From Streptomyces angustmyceticus (GTDB lineage: Bacteria; Actinomycetota; Actinomycetes; Streptomycetales; Streptomycetaceae), in the NCBI RefSeq assembly GCF_019933235.1, contig NZ_CP082945.1, positions 2,914,001 through 2,978,000 of the forward strand: a stretch of DNA of 64,000 bases, in the 5' to 3' direction. The translations under genes and the position numbers were made by a program. The stretch's first letter is position 1; every line of letters begins with the position of its first letter. The notes under the pieces are model-generated. The model was not told where the DNA came from. It worked only from the letters and a program-made list of their open reading frames with translations, and did not search any database. This document shows positions 9,428-18,976 of this stretch, piece after piece.

Positions 9428-12016
9428 GTGACGGAGCACCCCACCTCCCACGAATCGCGACGGTCGGCACCGACCGCCGCGCCCTCGGCGTCCCCCGCGC
9501 GGGGGACGGCCGGGACGGCGTCGTTCGGCGCGGTCCCCGACCCGCGCAGCGCCCTGCAGCAGCCCGCGGCGGCGGGGTTCGCCCCGTCGCCCGGCGCCGG
9601 GTTCGCGGTGCGCGGCGGTGACGACATAGGTTTCGCCGGTGTCGCCGTGGCCGCCTCGGCCGGTCCGCCGGCGGGCCGCCACGAGGACGAGCCTGCCGTG
9701 GACCACGGCGCGGCGCGGCGGGACCCGTCGGCGGACGCGGACGGCGCCGCGGCGGGCCACACCGGCGGGCGCACCAGTGATCACAGCGCCGCTCACAGCA
9801 GCGGCCATGCCGCCGCACGGGACATCGCGCTCCCGTACGGGGAGGCGTACGGCGACACGTACGGGGAGGTGGCCATGCCTGCGCAAGGACGGCCGGGCGG
9901 AGCGGCGGACGCGGGGCGCGAGACGGCCCGTGCCGGACGGCGTACGGCGCAGGGCGCGGTGAGCCGCGCCGAGGCGCCCGAGCCGGGCGAGGAGCCGCAC
10001 CAGGGGCAGCGGCCGCGGCACGGCGGCGAGGGCATCGGACGGCCGCGGGAGGGCGGCGGGCGGTCGCGGCCGCACGCCGGCGACCCGGGCGGGACGGTGC
10101 CGGGGCAGCCTGCGGCGCCGCACGGCGGCCGGTCCGGCGGCCCGGGTGCCCATGGCGAGACGTCGCGTCCGGCGGCCGGGGAGGTCACCGCGTCCCAGGT
10201 GCCCGGACCGGCCGGTGCTCCGCAGGTCCCGCCGCCCGTTCCCCCGGCCCGCTCGGCGCATCCGGGCGAGAGCGGCGAGGTGGCCGCGGCCCGGCAGGCG
10301 GGCGGCGACCGGCTGCGGTTCATCGGGGCGGCCACGCGGCGGATCGCCCGCGGTATCGACCTGGACGAGATCGTGCTCGGCCTGTGCCGGGCGACGGTGC
10401 CGACGTTCGCCGACGCGATCCTCGTCTACCTGCGCGATCCGCTGCCGGTGGGCGACGAGCGCCCGACCGGCCCGGTGGTGCTGCGGCTGCGGCGCACCGA
10501 CCGGATCCCGGAGGAGCCGGACACCAACGGCGGCCGGCTGCCGGTGCTGCCCGCGCAGCCCGATCTGGGGCCGGCGATGGGCGGCAGCGCGGCGGAGCTG
10601 GCCGAGGTGGAGCCCGGCGGCCCGCTGGCGGAGGTGCTGCGGGGCGTACGGCCGCTGTTCGGCGAGGCGCAGGCGGCGCGGACGGCGCTGCCGGAGCTGT
10701 TGGGGCCGGATCCGCGGCTGCCCGGCGGCCACCGGGTGATCCTGGCGCCGCTGCGCGGCCGTCGCCGGGTGATCGGCGCGGCGGTGTTCCTGCGCCGCCC
10801 GGACCGCCCGGCGTTCGAGCCGGACGACCTGCTGGTGGCCGCGCAGTTGGCGACGCACACCGCGCTGGGCGTGGACAAGGCGGTGCTCTACGGCCGCGAG
10901 GCGTACATCGCCGACGCGCTGCAGCGCACCATGCTGCCGGACTCGCTGCCGCAGCCCACCGGCGTCCGGCTGGCCAGCCGCTACCTGCCGGCCGCCGAGA
11001 CGGCGCGGGTGGGCGGCGACTGGTACGACGCGATCCCGCTGCCGGGCAGCCGGGTGGCACTGGTGGTCGGCGACGTCATGGGGCACTCGATGACCTCGGC
11101 CGCGATCATGGGCCAGCTGCGCACCACCGCGCAGACGCTGGCGGGGCTGGACCTGCCGCCGCAGGAGGTGCTGCACCACCTCGACGAGCAGGCCCAGCGG
11201 CTGGGCACGGACCGCATGGCGACCTGCATGTACGCGGTCTACGACCCGGTCGCGCACCGGATCACCATCGCCAACGCCGGGCATCCGCCGCCGGTGATGC
11301 TGCACCGCGGCGGGCGCGCCGAGGTGCTGCGGGTGCCGTCGGGCGCGCCGATCGGCGTCGGCGGGGTGGACTTCGAGGCGGTGGAGCTGGACGCCCCGGC
11401 GGGCGCCACCCTGGTCCTCTACACCGACGGCCTGGTCGAGTCGCGGATCCGGGACGTGTGGACCGGCATCGAGCAGCTGCGGGAGCGGCTGGCGGAGACG
11501 GCCCGGCTGACGGGGCCCAACCCGCCGCCGCTGGAGCCGATGTGCGACGAGGTCCTGGACATGCTGGGCCCCGGCGACCGCGATGACGACATCGCGCTGC
11601 TGGCGGCCCGGTTCGACGGGATCGCCCCGAGCGATGTCGCCTACTGGTACCTGGACCCGAAGGCGCAGACCGCCGGGCAGGCCCGCCGGCTGGCCCGGCG
11701 GGCGCTGGCGCGCTGGGGTCTGGAGGAGCTGACCGACCAGCTGGAGCTGCTGGTCAGCGAGGTGGTGACGAACGCGGTGCGGTACGCGGAGCGGCCGATC
11801 ACGCTGCGGTTGCTGCGAACGGACGTACTGCGCTGCGAGGTGGGCGACGACGTCCCGCAGCTGCCGCGGCTGCGCCAGGCCCGGCCGTCGGACGAGGGCG
11901 GGCGCGGCCTGTACCTGGTCAACCGGATGGCCCGGCGCTGGGGCGCGACCCGTCTGAGCATGGGAAAGGTCGTCTGGTTCGAGCTGTCGATGCCGCCGGG
12001 GGCGGTGCGCCGCTGA
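9428..12016 (+). CDS. SpoIIE-type PP2C phosphatase with GAF and HATPase domains
   Basis: 862-aa signalling protein. Residues 1-285 are low-complexity, rich in Ala, Gly, Arg and Pro and probably disordered. A GAF domain spans about 290-480 (RLRFIGAATRRIARGIDLDE). The PP2C/SpoIIE phosphatase (about 495-720) keeps the metal aspartates in GGDWYDAI and VGDVMGHS. A GHKL/HATPase_c domain forms the C-terminus (about 735-860; SEVVTNAVRYA as N-box, EGGRGLYLVNRM as G-box). Such proteins in Streptomyces act as phosphatase and anti-sigma kinase modules in partner-switching networks; the ligand of the GAF domain is unknown. GTG 9428 is the first start of the frame; the disordered region makes the exact start uncertain. 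Confidence 0.9.
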   Translation: MTEHPTSHESRRSAPTAAPSASPARGTAGTASFGAVPDPRSALQQPAAAGFAPSPGAGFAVRGGDDIGFAGVAVAASAGPPAGRHEDEPAVDHGAARRDPSADADGAAAGHTGGRTSDHSAAHSSGHAAARDIALPYGEAYGDTYGEVAMPAQGRPGGAADAGRETARAGRRTAQGAVSRAEAPEPGEEPHQGQRPRHGGEGIGRPREGGGRSRPHAGDPGGTVPGQPAAPHGGRSGGPGAHGETSRPAAGEVTASQVPGPAGAPQVPPPVPPARSAHPGESGEVAAARQAGGDRLRFIGAATRRIARGIDLDEIVLGLCRATVPTFADAILVYLRDPLPVGDERPTGPVVLRLRRTDRIPEEPDTNGGRLPVLPAQPDLGPAMGGSAAELAEVEPGGPLAEVLRGVRPLFGEAQAARTALPELLGPDPRLPGGHRVILAPLRGRRRVIGAAVFLRRPDRPAFEPDDLLVAAQLATHTALGVDKAVLYGREAYIADALQRTMLPDSLPQPTGVRLASRYLPAAETARVGGDWYDAIPLPGSRVALVVGDVMGHSMTSAAIMGQLRTTAQTLAGLDLPPQEVLHHLDEQAQRLGTDRMATCMYAVYDPVAHRITIANAGHPPPVMLHRGGRAEVLRVPSGAPIGVGGVDFEAVELDAPAGATLVLYTDGLVESRIRDVWTGIEQLRERLAETARLTGPNPPPLEPMCDEVLDMLGPGDRDDDIALLAARFDGIAPSDVAYWYLDPKAQTAGQARRLARRALARWGLEELTDQLELLVSEVVTNAVRYAERPITLRLLRTDVLRCEVGDDVPQLPRLRQARPSDEGGRGLYLVNRMARRWGATRLSMGKVVWFELSMPPGAVRR

Positions 12017-12050
12017 CGCCGCGCGGCCCGGAGCGCCGCACATCCCACAT

Positions 12051-12084
12051 GTTGGACCCCGTCTGAGATCGGACGGGGTCCAAC
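12051..12084 (+). terminator. Terminator after the SpoIIE-type phosphatase gene
   Basis: Perfect 13-bp stem GTTGGACCCCGTC (12051-12063) with its complement (12072-12084), 8-nt loop, followed by TCTTG. It insulates the catalase gene, whose own promoter should lie in 12085-12200. Confidence 0.8.
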
Positions 12085-12216
12085 TCTTGCCGACGTGCCG
12101 TCGGGGTAGTTGACTGCTTGGGTGGACGTAAGGGACTGAACCCCCAAATTGGGGCTGCCCCGCTACGGGACCGGCCGACCCCTACTTCCCGTCGTCGAAA
12201 CAGGAGGCACTCCTCC

Positions 12217-13680
12217 ATGACCAGCACCGCGCACAACGTCCCGCGCACGACGAACAACGCCGGCGTCCCGGTGGAGAGCGACGAGCACTCGCTGACCGTG
12301 AGCCCGGACGGCCCCATCCTGCTCCAGGACCACTACCTCATCGAGAAGATGGCCCAGTTCAACCGCGAACGGGTCCCCGAGCGGGTGGTGCACGCCAAGG
12401 GCGCGGGCGCCTACGGCTTCTTCCAAGTCACCAATGACGTGAGCCAGTTCACCAAGGCGGATCTCTTCCAGCCGGGGAAGACCACCGAGATGCTCGCGCG
12501 CTTCTCGACCGTCGCGGGCGAGCAGGGCTCCCCCGACACCTGGCGCGACCCCCGTGGCTTCGCCCTGAAGTTCTACACCGAGGACGGCAACTACGACCTG
12601 GTGGGGAACAACACCCCGGTCTTCTTCGTCCGTGACACGATCAAGTTCCAGGACTTCATCCGCTCCCAGAAGCGCCGCCCGGACAACGGGATGCGCGACA
12701 ACGACATGCAGTGGGACTTCTGGACGCTGTCGCCGGAGTCCGCCCACCAGGTCACCTGGCTGATGGGCGACCGCGGCATTCCCAAGACCTACCGCCACAT
12801 GAACGGCTACGGCTCGCACACGTACATGTGGGTCAACGCCGGCGGCGAGAGGTTCTGGATCAAGTACCACTTCAAGACCGACCAGGGCATCGACTTCCTC
12901 ACCCAGGAGGACGCGGACCGGATCGCCGGCGAGGACGGCGACTACCACCGCCGCGATCTGTTCGAGGCCATCGACGGCGGCAACGCCCCGTCGTGGACGC
13001 TGTATGTGCAGGTCATGCCGTTCGACGACGCCCCGGACTACCGGTTCAACCCGTTCGACCTGACGAAGGTGTGGCCGCACGGCGACTACCCGCTGATCGA
13101 GGTCGGGCGGATGACGCTCAACAAGAACCCGGAGGACTACTTCATCCACATCGAGCAGGCGGCGTTCGAACCGTCCAACATGGTGCCGGGCGTCGGTCCG
13201 TCACCGGACAAGATGCTGCTGGGCCGGCTGTTCTCGTACGCGGACACCCACCGCTACCGCATCGGCCCGAACTACGCGCAGCTGCCGCCCAACCGGCCGC
13301 ACGCCCCCGTCCACTCGTACGCGAAGGACGGCCCGATGCGGTACGAGCCCTCCCGCGCGGCCCGGCCCTACGCGCCGAACAGCTACGGCGGCCCGGCTGC
13401 GGACACCCTGCGCTACGGGGAGCCCGCGGGCTGGGAGACCGGCGGGCAGATGGTCCGCGAGGCGTACACGCTGCGCCGGGACGACGACGACTTCGGCCAG
13501 CCGGGCACGATGGTCCGCCAGGTCCTCGACGACGCGGCCCGCGACCGGCTCGTCGGCAATGTGTCCGGCCATCTGCTGAACGGCGTCAGCCGTCCGGTGC
13601 TGGACCGGGCGCTGCAGTACTGGCGCAACATCGACAAGAACGTGGGCGACCGGATCGCCCACAAGGTGAACGGCGGCTGA
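12217..13680 (+). CDS. Monofunctional haem catalase
   Basis: 487-aa clade-3-like small-subunit catalase that dismutates hydrogen peroxide in the cytosol. The distal haem histidine is H59 in [13 protein letters not shown]; the segment [20 protein letters not shown] and the proximal haem-tyrosine segment [16 protein letters not shown] are intact. ATG 12217 has AGGAGG nine bases upstream. TTGACT at 12110 might be a -35 but no convincing -10 follows. The gene lies between a SpoIIE-type gene and a PBP gene, with terminators on both sides, so it is an independent transcription unit. No Fur/CatR-type regulator gene is adjacent; OxyR is encoded about 9 kb away. Confidence 0.96.
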   Translation: MTSTAHNVPRTTNNAGVPVESDEHSLTVSPDGPILLQDHYLIEKMAQFNRERVPERVVHAKGAGAYGFFQVTNDVSQFTKADLFQPGKTTEMLARFSTVAGEQGSPDTWRDPRGFALKFYTEDGNYDLVGNNTPVFFVRDTIKFQDFIRSQKRRPDNGMRDNDMQWDFWTLSPESAHQVTWLMGDRGIPKTYRHMNGYGSHTYMWVNAGGERFWIKYHFKTDQGIDFLTQEDADRIAGEDGDYHRRDLFEAIDGGNAPSWTLYVQVMPFDDAPDYRFNPFDLTKVWPHGDYPLIEVGRMTLNKNPEDYFIHIEQAAFEPSNMVPGVGPSPDKMLLGRLFSYADTHRYRIGPNYAQLPPNRPHAPVHSYAKDGPMRYEPSRAARPYAPNSYGGPAADTLRYGEPAGWETGGQMVREAYTLRRDDDDFGQPGTMVRQVLDDAARDRLVGNVSGHLLNGVSRPVLDRALQYWRNIDKNVGDRIAHKVNGG

Positions 13681-13698
13681 GCGGCACCGCTCCGTACC

Positions 13699-13740
13699 GC
13701 ACCGCGGCCCCCGCCTCGTGCGAGGCGGGGGCCGCGGTGC
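13699..13740. terminator. Bidirectional terminator between catalase and PBP genes
   Basis: A 42-bp perfect inverted repeat: GCACCGCGGCCCCCGCCTCG at 13699-13718 and its complement at 13721-13740, with essentially no loop. It serves the convergent catalase and PBP genes. Confidence 0.85.
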
Positions 13741-13748
13741 GGGGTGCG

Positions 13749-16031
13749 TCAGTCGAAGCCGGGCAGGCTGTCGGTGCGGTTCCCGCCGTCGCCGGTGCCG
13801 CCGTCGCCGCCGGCCGGGCCGCCGTTGCCGCCGCCGGCACCGCCGTCCGCGCCGCCGTTCGGCGGGCCGGAGCTGGAGTCGGACGGGCCGGGCGGGCTGG
13901 GCCGGCCGCTCTGGGACTGCGAGGGGCTGCCGCTCGGCTTCGACGGGGTCGGCGACGGCGAACCGCTCGGCGTCTTCGACGGGGTCGGGCTGGGCGACGT
14001 CGACTCGCTCGGCGTCGGGGTGATGGTCGGCGGGACCCCGGCACCCATGTCGGTCTCCAGGTCGAAGTCCGCGCCGGTGTTGCCGTTCAGCGCCGCCTCG
14101 GTGTAGTCCGCCCACACCCGGGCCGGGTAGCCGCCGCCGTTGACGCGGCCGTCGCCGCCGGCGTTCTTGAGGGTGACCTGCCGGCCGCCCTGGGGGGACT
14201 CGCCGAACATGCCGACGGCGGTGACCAGCTTGGGCGTGTAGCCCACGAACCACGCCGACTTGTCGTCGTCGGAGGTGCCGGTCTTGCCCGCCGCCTTGTA
14301 GGCGGTGTTCTTCACGGCCTGCGAGGCGGTGCCGTCGTTGACCACGCCCGTCAGGACGGAGGTGACGGTGTCGGCGGTCCTGCGGCTGAGCACCTGGTCG
14401 CCGATCGGGTCCTTCAGCGGGACCTTGGTCTCGGCGCCGTTGACGCTGTGCGTGGCCTGGGTGACCAGCGTCGGGGTGACCTTCTTGCCGTGGTTGTCGA
14501 GGGTGGCGTAGGCCCCGGCCATCTGGAGCGGGCTGGCGCCCATGGTGCCCAGGGTCATGGCGGGCTTGACGTCCATCGTGTCCGCCATGCCGAGGCTGAC
14601 CGCCGTCTGCTTGACCTTGTCCAGGCCGACGTCCGCGCCCATCTGCGCGAAGACCGCGTTGACGGAGTTGTTGGTCGCCGTCTGGACGCTGATCTTCCCG
14701 TACTCCTGCTCGTCCTCGTTGGGCGGCGCGAAGGGGATGGTGCCGCCGACGACCGGACGGCGGTTACGGCCGTCGTAGACCGTGTTCGGGGTGATCGGGA
14801 CGCTGTCCTGGGTGACCGCGTTGTTCTCCATCGCGGAGGCCAGGATCAGCGGCTTGAAGGTGGAGGCGGCCTGGTAGTCGGTGCGCGTGGCGTTGTTCCG
14901 GTAGTGCTTGGGCGGGCCCTCGCCGCCGTACATCGCCACGATGTGCCCGGTCCTGGGGTCCACCGAGGTGGCGCCGAGCTGGGCGTCCGCGTCGACCTTG
15001 CGCTTCTTGGGGTCGAGGTCGGCCAGCAGCTTGCGCTTGACGGCCCGCTCCAGCGCCTTCTGCTTGTTCTTGTCGATGCCGAGGGTGACCGTCCAGCCGC
15101 CGGCCGCGAACTGCTTCTCGTCGACGCCCTGGGCGAAGAGCTCCTGCTTGGCCTGCTCGACCAGGTAGTTGGTCTGGCTGCTGACACCGCTCAGCGGCTT
15201 GGGGTCCTTCGGCCTCTGGAAGGTCTGCTTGCGGCGCTCCTCCGGAGAGAGCCACTTCATCTCGACCATGTTGTCGAGGGTGTAGGCCCAGCGCTGCTTG
15301 ACCCGCTCCTTGCCGGCGTCGGTCGCCAGGGTCCAGTCGTACTGGTTCGGCGCCTGGAGCAGCGAGGCCAGGTAGGCGCCCTGCGAGACGGTGAGCTTCT
15401 CGACGTCCACGCCGTAGTAGGCCTGGGCGGCGGCCTGGATGCCGTAGGCGCCGCGGCCGTAGTAGCTGGTGTTGATGTACCCGGCGAGGATGTTGTCCTT
15501 GCTGTACTTGTTGTCCACCTTGAGCGAGATGACGATCTCCTGGAGCTTGCGGGAAACCGTCTGCTCCTGGCTCAGGTAGTAGTTCTTGACGTACTGCTGG
15601 GTGATCGTCGAACCACCCTGCTTGCCCTGGCCCCGCAGGGTGTTCAGGATGCCGCGCAGGGTGCCCTTGAGGTCGACGCCGGAGTCGTCGTAGAAGGTCT
15701 TGTTCTCCGCGGCGACGAAGGTGCGCTGCACGTCCTTGGGTATCCGGCTGAGCGGGACGTTCTCCCGGTTGCGCAGACCGGTGCGCGCCATGACCTTGCC
15801 GTCGGCGTACTTGTAGACGTTGCTCTGCAGCTTGGCGTCGTTGTTCCCCTTGGGGATGTCGACGTACAGATACAGGCCGATGAAGCCGAGGATGCCCAGC
15901 AGGCACACCCCGAGGAAGGCCCCGAGGAGCTTCTTCCAGGTGAAGAAACGGCGTATGCCGGACTTCCCGTCCTTCTGTTTGGCCCGGCGGGCACTCCCCT
16001 GCCGCGCCCGTCTCGCGTCCGCTCGGCCCAT
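13749..16031 (-). CDS. Class A penicillin-binding protein (bifunctional)
   Basis: 760-aa membrane-anchored peptidoglycan synthase. A basic cytoplasmic N-terminus is followed by one membrane helix (about 35-58). The glycosyltransferase-51 domain (about 80-260) has AAENKTFYDDSGVDLKG and GGSTITQQYVKN. The transpeptidase domain (about 370-650) has the nucleophile motif STFKP, then NNSVNAV and KTGTS. Residues from about 675 onward are a Pro/Ser/Thr/Gly tail of about 85 residues that could span or anchor in the wall. ATG 16031 has GGAG 12 bases upstream. The gene is divergent from the SPFH gene across 308 bp. Confidence 0.95.
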   Translation of the reverse strand: MGRADARRARQGSARRAKQKDGKSGIRRFFTWKKLLGAFLGVCLLGILGFIGLYLYVDIPKGNNDAKLQSNVYKYADGKVMARTGLRNRENVPLSRIPKDVQRTFVAAENKTFYDDSGVDLKGTLRGILNTLRGQGKQGGSTITQQYVKNYYLSQEQTVSRKLQEIVISLKVDNKYSKDNILAGYINTSYYGRGAYGIQAAAQAYYGVDVEKLTVSQGAYLASLLQAPNQYDWTLATDAGKERVKQRWAYTLDNMVEMKWLSPEERRKQTFQRPKDPKPLSGVSSQTNYLVEQAKQELFAQGVDEKQFAAGGWTVTLGIDKNKQKALERAVKRKLLADLDPKKRKVDADAQLGATSVDPRTGHIVAMYGGEGPPKHYRNNATRTDYQAASTFKPLILASAMENNAVTQDSVPITPNTVYDGRNRRPVVGGTIPFAPPNEDEQEYGKISVQTATNNSVNAVFAQMGADVGLDKVKQTAVSLGMADTMDVKPAMTLGTMGASPLQMAGAYATLDNHGKKVTPTLVTQATHSVNGAETKVPLKDPIGDQVLSRRTADTVTSVLTGVVNDGTASQAVKNTAYKAAGKTGTSDDDKSAWFVGYTPKLVTAVGMFGESPQGGRQVTLKNAGGDGRVNGGGYPARVWADYTEAALNGNTGADFDLETDMGAGVPPTITPTPSESTSPSPTPSKTPSGSPSPTPSKPSGSPSQSQSGRPSPPGPSDSSSGPPNGGADGGAGGGNGGPAGGDGGTGDGGNRTDSLPGFD

Positions 16032-16257
16032 CGCTTCAGCAACTCCAGTCGTTCCGCCCCCAGCTAACTCAGCTGTTGAAGCTAACACCGCATCTGTCAA
16101 CAAATACTCATCGATCAAGGCTTTTCCCGACGTGACAAACAGCACCCGGCCGTGCGGAACCAAGGGGTGGGTGTTCTGCGTCGCCGCGCCCCCACCTGGG
16201 ATCTTTCCGCCGGCGGAGCCTCGTACGGGCACTGGACAGCCCGCTGCGCCAGGGCTT

Positions 16258-16273
16258 AAAGTGATATCACCTT
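16258..16273. promoter_or_regulatory. Palindrome upstream of the SPFH-RHH genes
   Basis: AAAGTGATATCACCTT contains the perfect 10-bp palindrome GTGATATCAC extended to AAGTGATATCAC-C-TT with one mismatch. It is 67 bp before the SPFH start. The downstream ribbon-helix-helix protein is the natural candidate to bind it. The rest of the 16032-16339 gap contains no gene; a TTGACA on the minus strand at 16100-16095 may be the -35 of the PBP gene, but no good -10 is seen. Confidence 0.5.
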
Positions 16274-16339
16274 GCTAGGCCAGTGACATCATCCACTGCG
16301 GCAGACATCACGTGCCGTACAGGGAGAAACGGGGATTCC

Positions 16340-17311
16340 ATGTCCGATCAGACTCCGGCCGACCGCTCCGCGGGGCCCGGCGAGGACCTCGCCGTCGACG
16401 CCCCCCAGATGCCCCGCCCGCAGGTCCGCGAGACCCCGGCGCACAGCATTGCGGGCGGCCTCGCCCTGCTGCTGACCGTGCTCGGCGTGGCGCTGGGCAT
16501 CGCCCTGATCATCGGCGGCGGGGTGCTCGGCGACGGCGGCGACAAGGCGGCCGGCGTGCCGATGATCATCGGCGGCGTCGCGCTGCTGATCGGCTCGTTC
16601 TTCTGCATGACCGGCGTGAAGATGGTCGCGCCCGGCGAGGCCCGGGTCATCCAGCTCTTCGGACGCTACGTCGGCACCATCCGCACCGACGGACTGCGCT
16701 GGGTGAACCCGCTGACCACCGCCCGGAAGATCTCCACCCGGGTGCGCAACCACGAGACCGCGGTCCTCAAGGTCAACGACGCCTACGGCAACCCGATCGA
16801 GCTGGCCTCGATCGTGGTCTGGCAGGTCGAGGACACCGCTCAGGCGCTCTTCGAGGTCGACGACTTCCTGGAGTTCGTCGCCACCCAGACCGAGGCCGCC
16901 GTCCGGCACATCGCCATCGAGTACCCCTATGACGCGCACGACGAGGACGCCCTGTCGCTGCGCGGCAACGCCGAGGAGATCACCGAGAAGCTCGCCCTGG
17001 AGCTGACCGCGCGGGTCCAGGCCGCCGGCGTCCGGATCATCGAGTCCCGCTTCAGCCACCTCGCCTACGCTCCCGAGATCGCCTCCGCGATGCTGCAGCG
17101 GCAGCAGGCCGGCGCGGTCGTCGCGGCCCGCCAGCAGATCGTCGAGGGCGCGGTCGGCATGGTCGAGCAGGCGCTGGACCGGATCAGCGAGCAGGGCATC
17201 GTCGAGCTGGACGAGGAACGGAAGGCGGCCATGGTGAGCAATCTGATGGTGGTGCTGTGCGGCGACCGGGCCGCCCAGCCGGTCCTGAACACGGGCTCCC
17301 TCTACCAGTGA
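16340..17311 (+). CDS. SPFH/Band 7 (prohibitin-like) membrane protein
   Basis: 323-aa protein. Two hydrophobic segments (about 37-60 and 72-92) anchor the N-terminus. The SPFH domain follows (about 95-270): [41 protein letters not shown] and [21 protein letters not shown] helical C-terminus ([23 protein letters not shown]) would support oligomerisation. Such proteins form ring assemblies in membrane microdomains; the specific role in actinobacteria is unclear. ATG 16340 follows GGGAGAAACGGGG. A ribbon-helix-helix gene follows after 55 bp, a conserved pair in my recollection. Confidence 0.9.
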   Translation: MSDQTPADRSAGPGEDLAVDAPQMPRPQVRETPAHSIAGGLALLLTVLGVALGIALIIGGGVLGDGGDKAAGVPMIIGGVALLIGSFFCMTGVKMVAPGEARVIQLFGRYVGTIRTDGLRWVNPLTTARKISTRVRNHETAVLKVNDAYGNPIELASIVVWQVEDTAQALFEVDDFLEFVATQTEAAVRHIAIEYPYDAHDEDALSLRGNAEEITEKLALELTARVQAAGVRIIESRFSHLAYAPEIASAMLQRQQAGAVVAARQQIVEGAVGMVEQALDRISEQGIVELDEERKAAMVSNLMVVLCGDRAAQPVLNTGSLYQ

Positions 17312-17366
17312 GCGGGCACACCGTGACGAGGCGCGCGCCCGGGTCCGGGCGCAGCGGGGCCCCGGC

Positions 17367-17633
17367 ATGAGCGCCGGCACCCCGGAGGGGCCCGACGCCG
17401 AGAGCGGGCGGGCCCCCGCGCGACGGCCGCAGCGGCGCAAGCAGGTGCTGCTGCGGCTGGACCCGTTGATCCATGACGCGCTGGCACGCTGGGCCGACGA
17501 CGAACTGCGCAGCGCCAACGCGCAGATCGAGTTCCTGCTCCGCAAGGCCCTGTCCGACGCGGGCCGGCTGCCCCGCGGTGCGGGGGCGATCCCACGGCGG
17601 GGGCGGCCGCCGAAGGAACCGGGGAACGAGTAG
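17367..17633 (+). CDS. Ribbon-helix-helix (Arc-type) DNA-binding protein
   Basis: 88-aa protein: a basic disordered N-terminus (RRPQRRKQ), then the Arc/MetJ-type unit KQVLLRLDPLIHDALARWA (strand and first helix) and DDELRSANAQIEFLLRKAL (second helix), then a basic GRPPKEP tail. Arc-type proteins bind short palindromes as dimers of dimers. It is the second gene after the SPFH gene and probably autoregulates the pair; the palindrome at 16258-16273 is the obvious candidate site. Confidence 0.8.
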   Translation: MSAGTPEGPDAESGRAPARRPQRRKQVLLRLDPLIHDALARWADDELRSANAQIEFLLRKALSDAGRLPRGAGAIPRRGRPPKEPGNE

Positions 17634-17714
17634 GCGGCGCGGTCCCGGCCGGCCGGGTGCCGCCTCCGTGCCGGTGACCGCGGCGGCCGGGCCCGTGCCG
17701 TACGCGGCCCCCGC

Positions 17715-17731
17715 TATACCGGGCGCGTATA
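17715..17731. promoter_or_regulatory. Inverted repeat upstream of padR, possible PadR operator
   Basis: TATAC-N7-GTATA, with a second related GGTACAC just downstream (17739-17745), located 35-51 bp before the PadR start. Spacing and AT-rich half-sites fit a PadR-type autoregulatory site overlapping the promoter of the padR-ABC operon. The half-sites are only 5 bp. Confidence 0.45.
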
Positions 17732-17765
17732 CACCACCGGTACACCCCCGAGTAGAGTGACCGGC

Positions 17766-18290
17766 ATGTCAATCGGTCATACGCTGCTGGGTCTTCTGGA
17801 GTCCGGCCCCCGCCATGGCTACGACCTCAAGCGGGCCTTCGACCAGCACTTCGGGCAGGACCGTCCGCTGCACTACGGGCAGGTCTACTCCACGATGTCC
17901 CGGCTGCTGAAGAACGGCCTGGTCGAGGTGGACGCCGTGGAGCCCGGCGCCGGTCCCGAGCGCAAGCGGTACGCGATCACGGACGCCGGGATCACCGATG
18001 TCGCCCAGTGGCTGGCCCGCCCGGAGAAGCCCGAGCCGTACCTCCAGTCGACGCTCTACACCAAGATCGTCCTGGCCCTGCTGACCGACCGCGACGCCGC
18101 CGAACTGCTGGACAGCCAGCGCACCGAGCACCTGCGGCTGATGCGCGGACTGACCGAGCGCAAGCGCACCGGCGACCTCGCCGACCAGCTGATCTGCGAC
18201 CACGCGCTCTTCCACCTCGAAGCCGATCTGCGGTGGCTGGAGCTGACCGCCGCGCGGCTCGGCAAGCTGGCCGAAGCGGTCCGCCCGTGA
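17766..18290 (+). CDS. PadR-family transcriptional regulator
   Basis: 174-aa regulator with the PadR winged helix (about residues 3-80: GHTLLGLLESGPRHGYDLKRAF, YGQVYSTMSRLLKNGLVE, KRYAITDAG) and the helical Vir_act_alpha_C dimerisation domain (about 95-170). ATG 17766 is chosen; GTG 17757 in frame is possible. The stop overlaps the GTG of the ABC ATPase gene in GTGA. PadR proteins with an adjacent ABC exporter usually repress it and are released by the exported compound, so a drug or peptide exporter is likely. Confidence 0.92.
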   Translation: MSIGHTLLGLLESGPRHGYDLKRAFDQHFGQDRPLHYGQVYSTMSRLLKNGLVEVDAVEPGAGPERKRYAITDAGITDVAQWLARPEKPEPYLQSTLYTKIVLALLTDRDAAELLDSQRTEHLRLMRGLTERKRTGDLADQLICDHALFHLEADLRWLELTAARLGKLAEAVRP

Positions 18291-18976
18291 CGCCGGAGGG
18301 CTCCCTGCTCGCGGCGGAAGGGCTGTGCAAGACCTACGGTCGGACCACGGCGCTCGACGACGTCGAGTTCTCCGTCCACCCCGGTGAGGTCGTCGCCGTC
18401 ATGGGCCCCTCCGGCTCCGGCAAATCCACCCTGCTGCACTGCCTCGCCGGGATCATCCCCCCGGACTCCGGCACCGTCCGCTACGGCCCGCACTCCCTGA
18501 CCGGGCTGAGCGACGCCCGGCGCAGCGCCCTGCGCCGCACCGACTTCGGCTTCGTCTTCCAATTCGGCCGGCTGGTGCCGGAGTTGACCGCGCTGGAGAA
18601 CGTCGCGCTGCCGCTGCGGCTGAACGGCACCAAGCGCAAGGAAGCCGAACGCCGGGCCCACGAGTGGCTGGAGCGGCTGGAGGCCGACACGGTGCGCGGC
18701 CGGCGGCCCGGGGAGATATCCGGCGGCCAGGGCCAGCGGATCGCCGTCGCCCGCGCCCTCGTCACCCGGCCGCGGGTCGTCTTCGCCGACGAGCCCACCG
18801 GCGCCCTGGACTCGCTCAACGGCGAACGCGTCCTGACCCTGCTGACCGACGCCGCCCGGGACACCAACGCCGCGGTCGTCCTGGTAACCCACGAGGCCCG
18901 GGTCGCGGCCTACTCGGACCGCGAGGTCGTGGTCCGCGACGGCAGGGTGAAGGACATGCAGGCGGGCCTGCTGTGA
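18287..18976 (+). CDS. ABC transporter ATP-binding protein (MacB/LolD type)
   Basis: 229-aa ATPase subunit. Walker A GPSGSGKST at residues 40-48, Q-loop FQFGR near 91-95, signature ISGGQ at 144-148 (I in place of the usual L), Walker B VVFADEP at 164-170 and H-loop VTHEAR. It is coupled by 4-nt overlaps to PadR upstream and the FtsX-like permease downstream. The MacB/LolD class powers mechanotransmission-type permeases that move peptides or lipids out of the membrane, or antibiotic-resistance modules. Confidence 0.95.
   Translation: MTPEGSLLAAEGLCKTYGRTTALDDVEFSVHPGEVVAVMGPSGSGKSTLLHCLAGIIPPDSGTVRYGPHSLTGLSDARRSALRRTDFGFVFQFGRLVPELTALENVALPLRLNGTKRKEAERRAHEWLERLEADTVRGRRPGEISGGQGQRIAVARALVTRPRVVFADEPTGALDSLNGERVLTLLTDAARDTNAAVVLVTHEARVAAYSDREVVVRDGRVKDMQAGLL

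Noticed and set aside
9380..12043. An 887-codon minus-strand frame opposite the SpoIIE-type gene
   Set aside because: Composition dominated by Arg/Pro/His repeats typical of antisense frames in high-GC DNA; no domain.
12110..12140. TTGACT upstream of the catalase gene as a -35 element
   Set aside because: No acceptable -10 at 16-19 bp; not listed as a promoter.
12711..16067. A 1118-codon open frame on the plus strand through the catalase and PBP genes
   Set aside because: It is a high-GC shadow of the catalase (frame-shifted) and of the antisense PBP gene; no ribosome site and unnatural composition.
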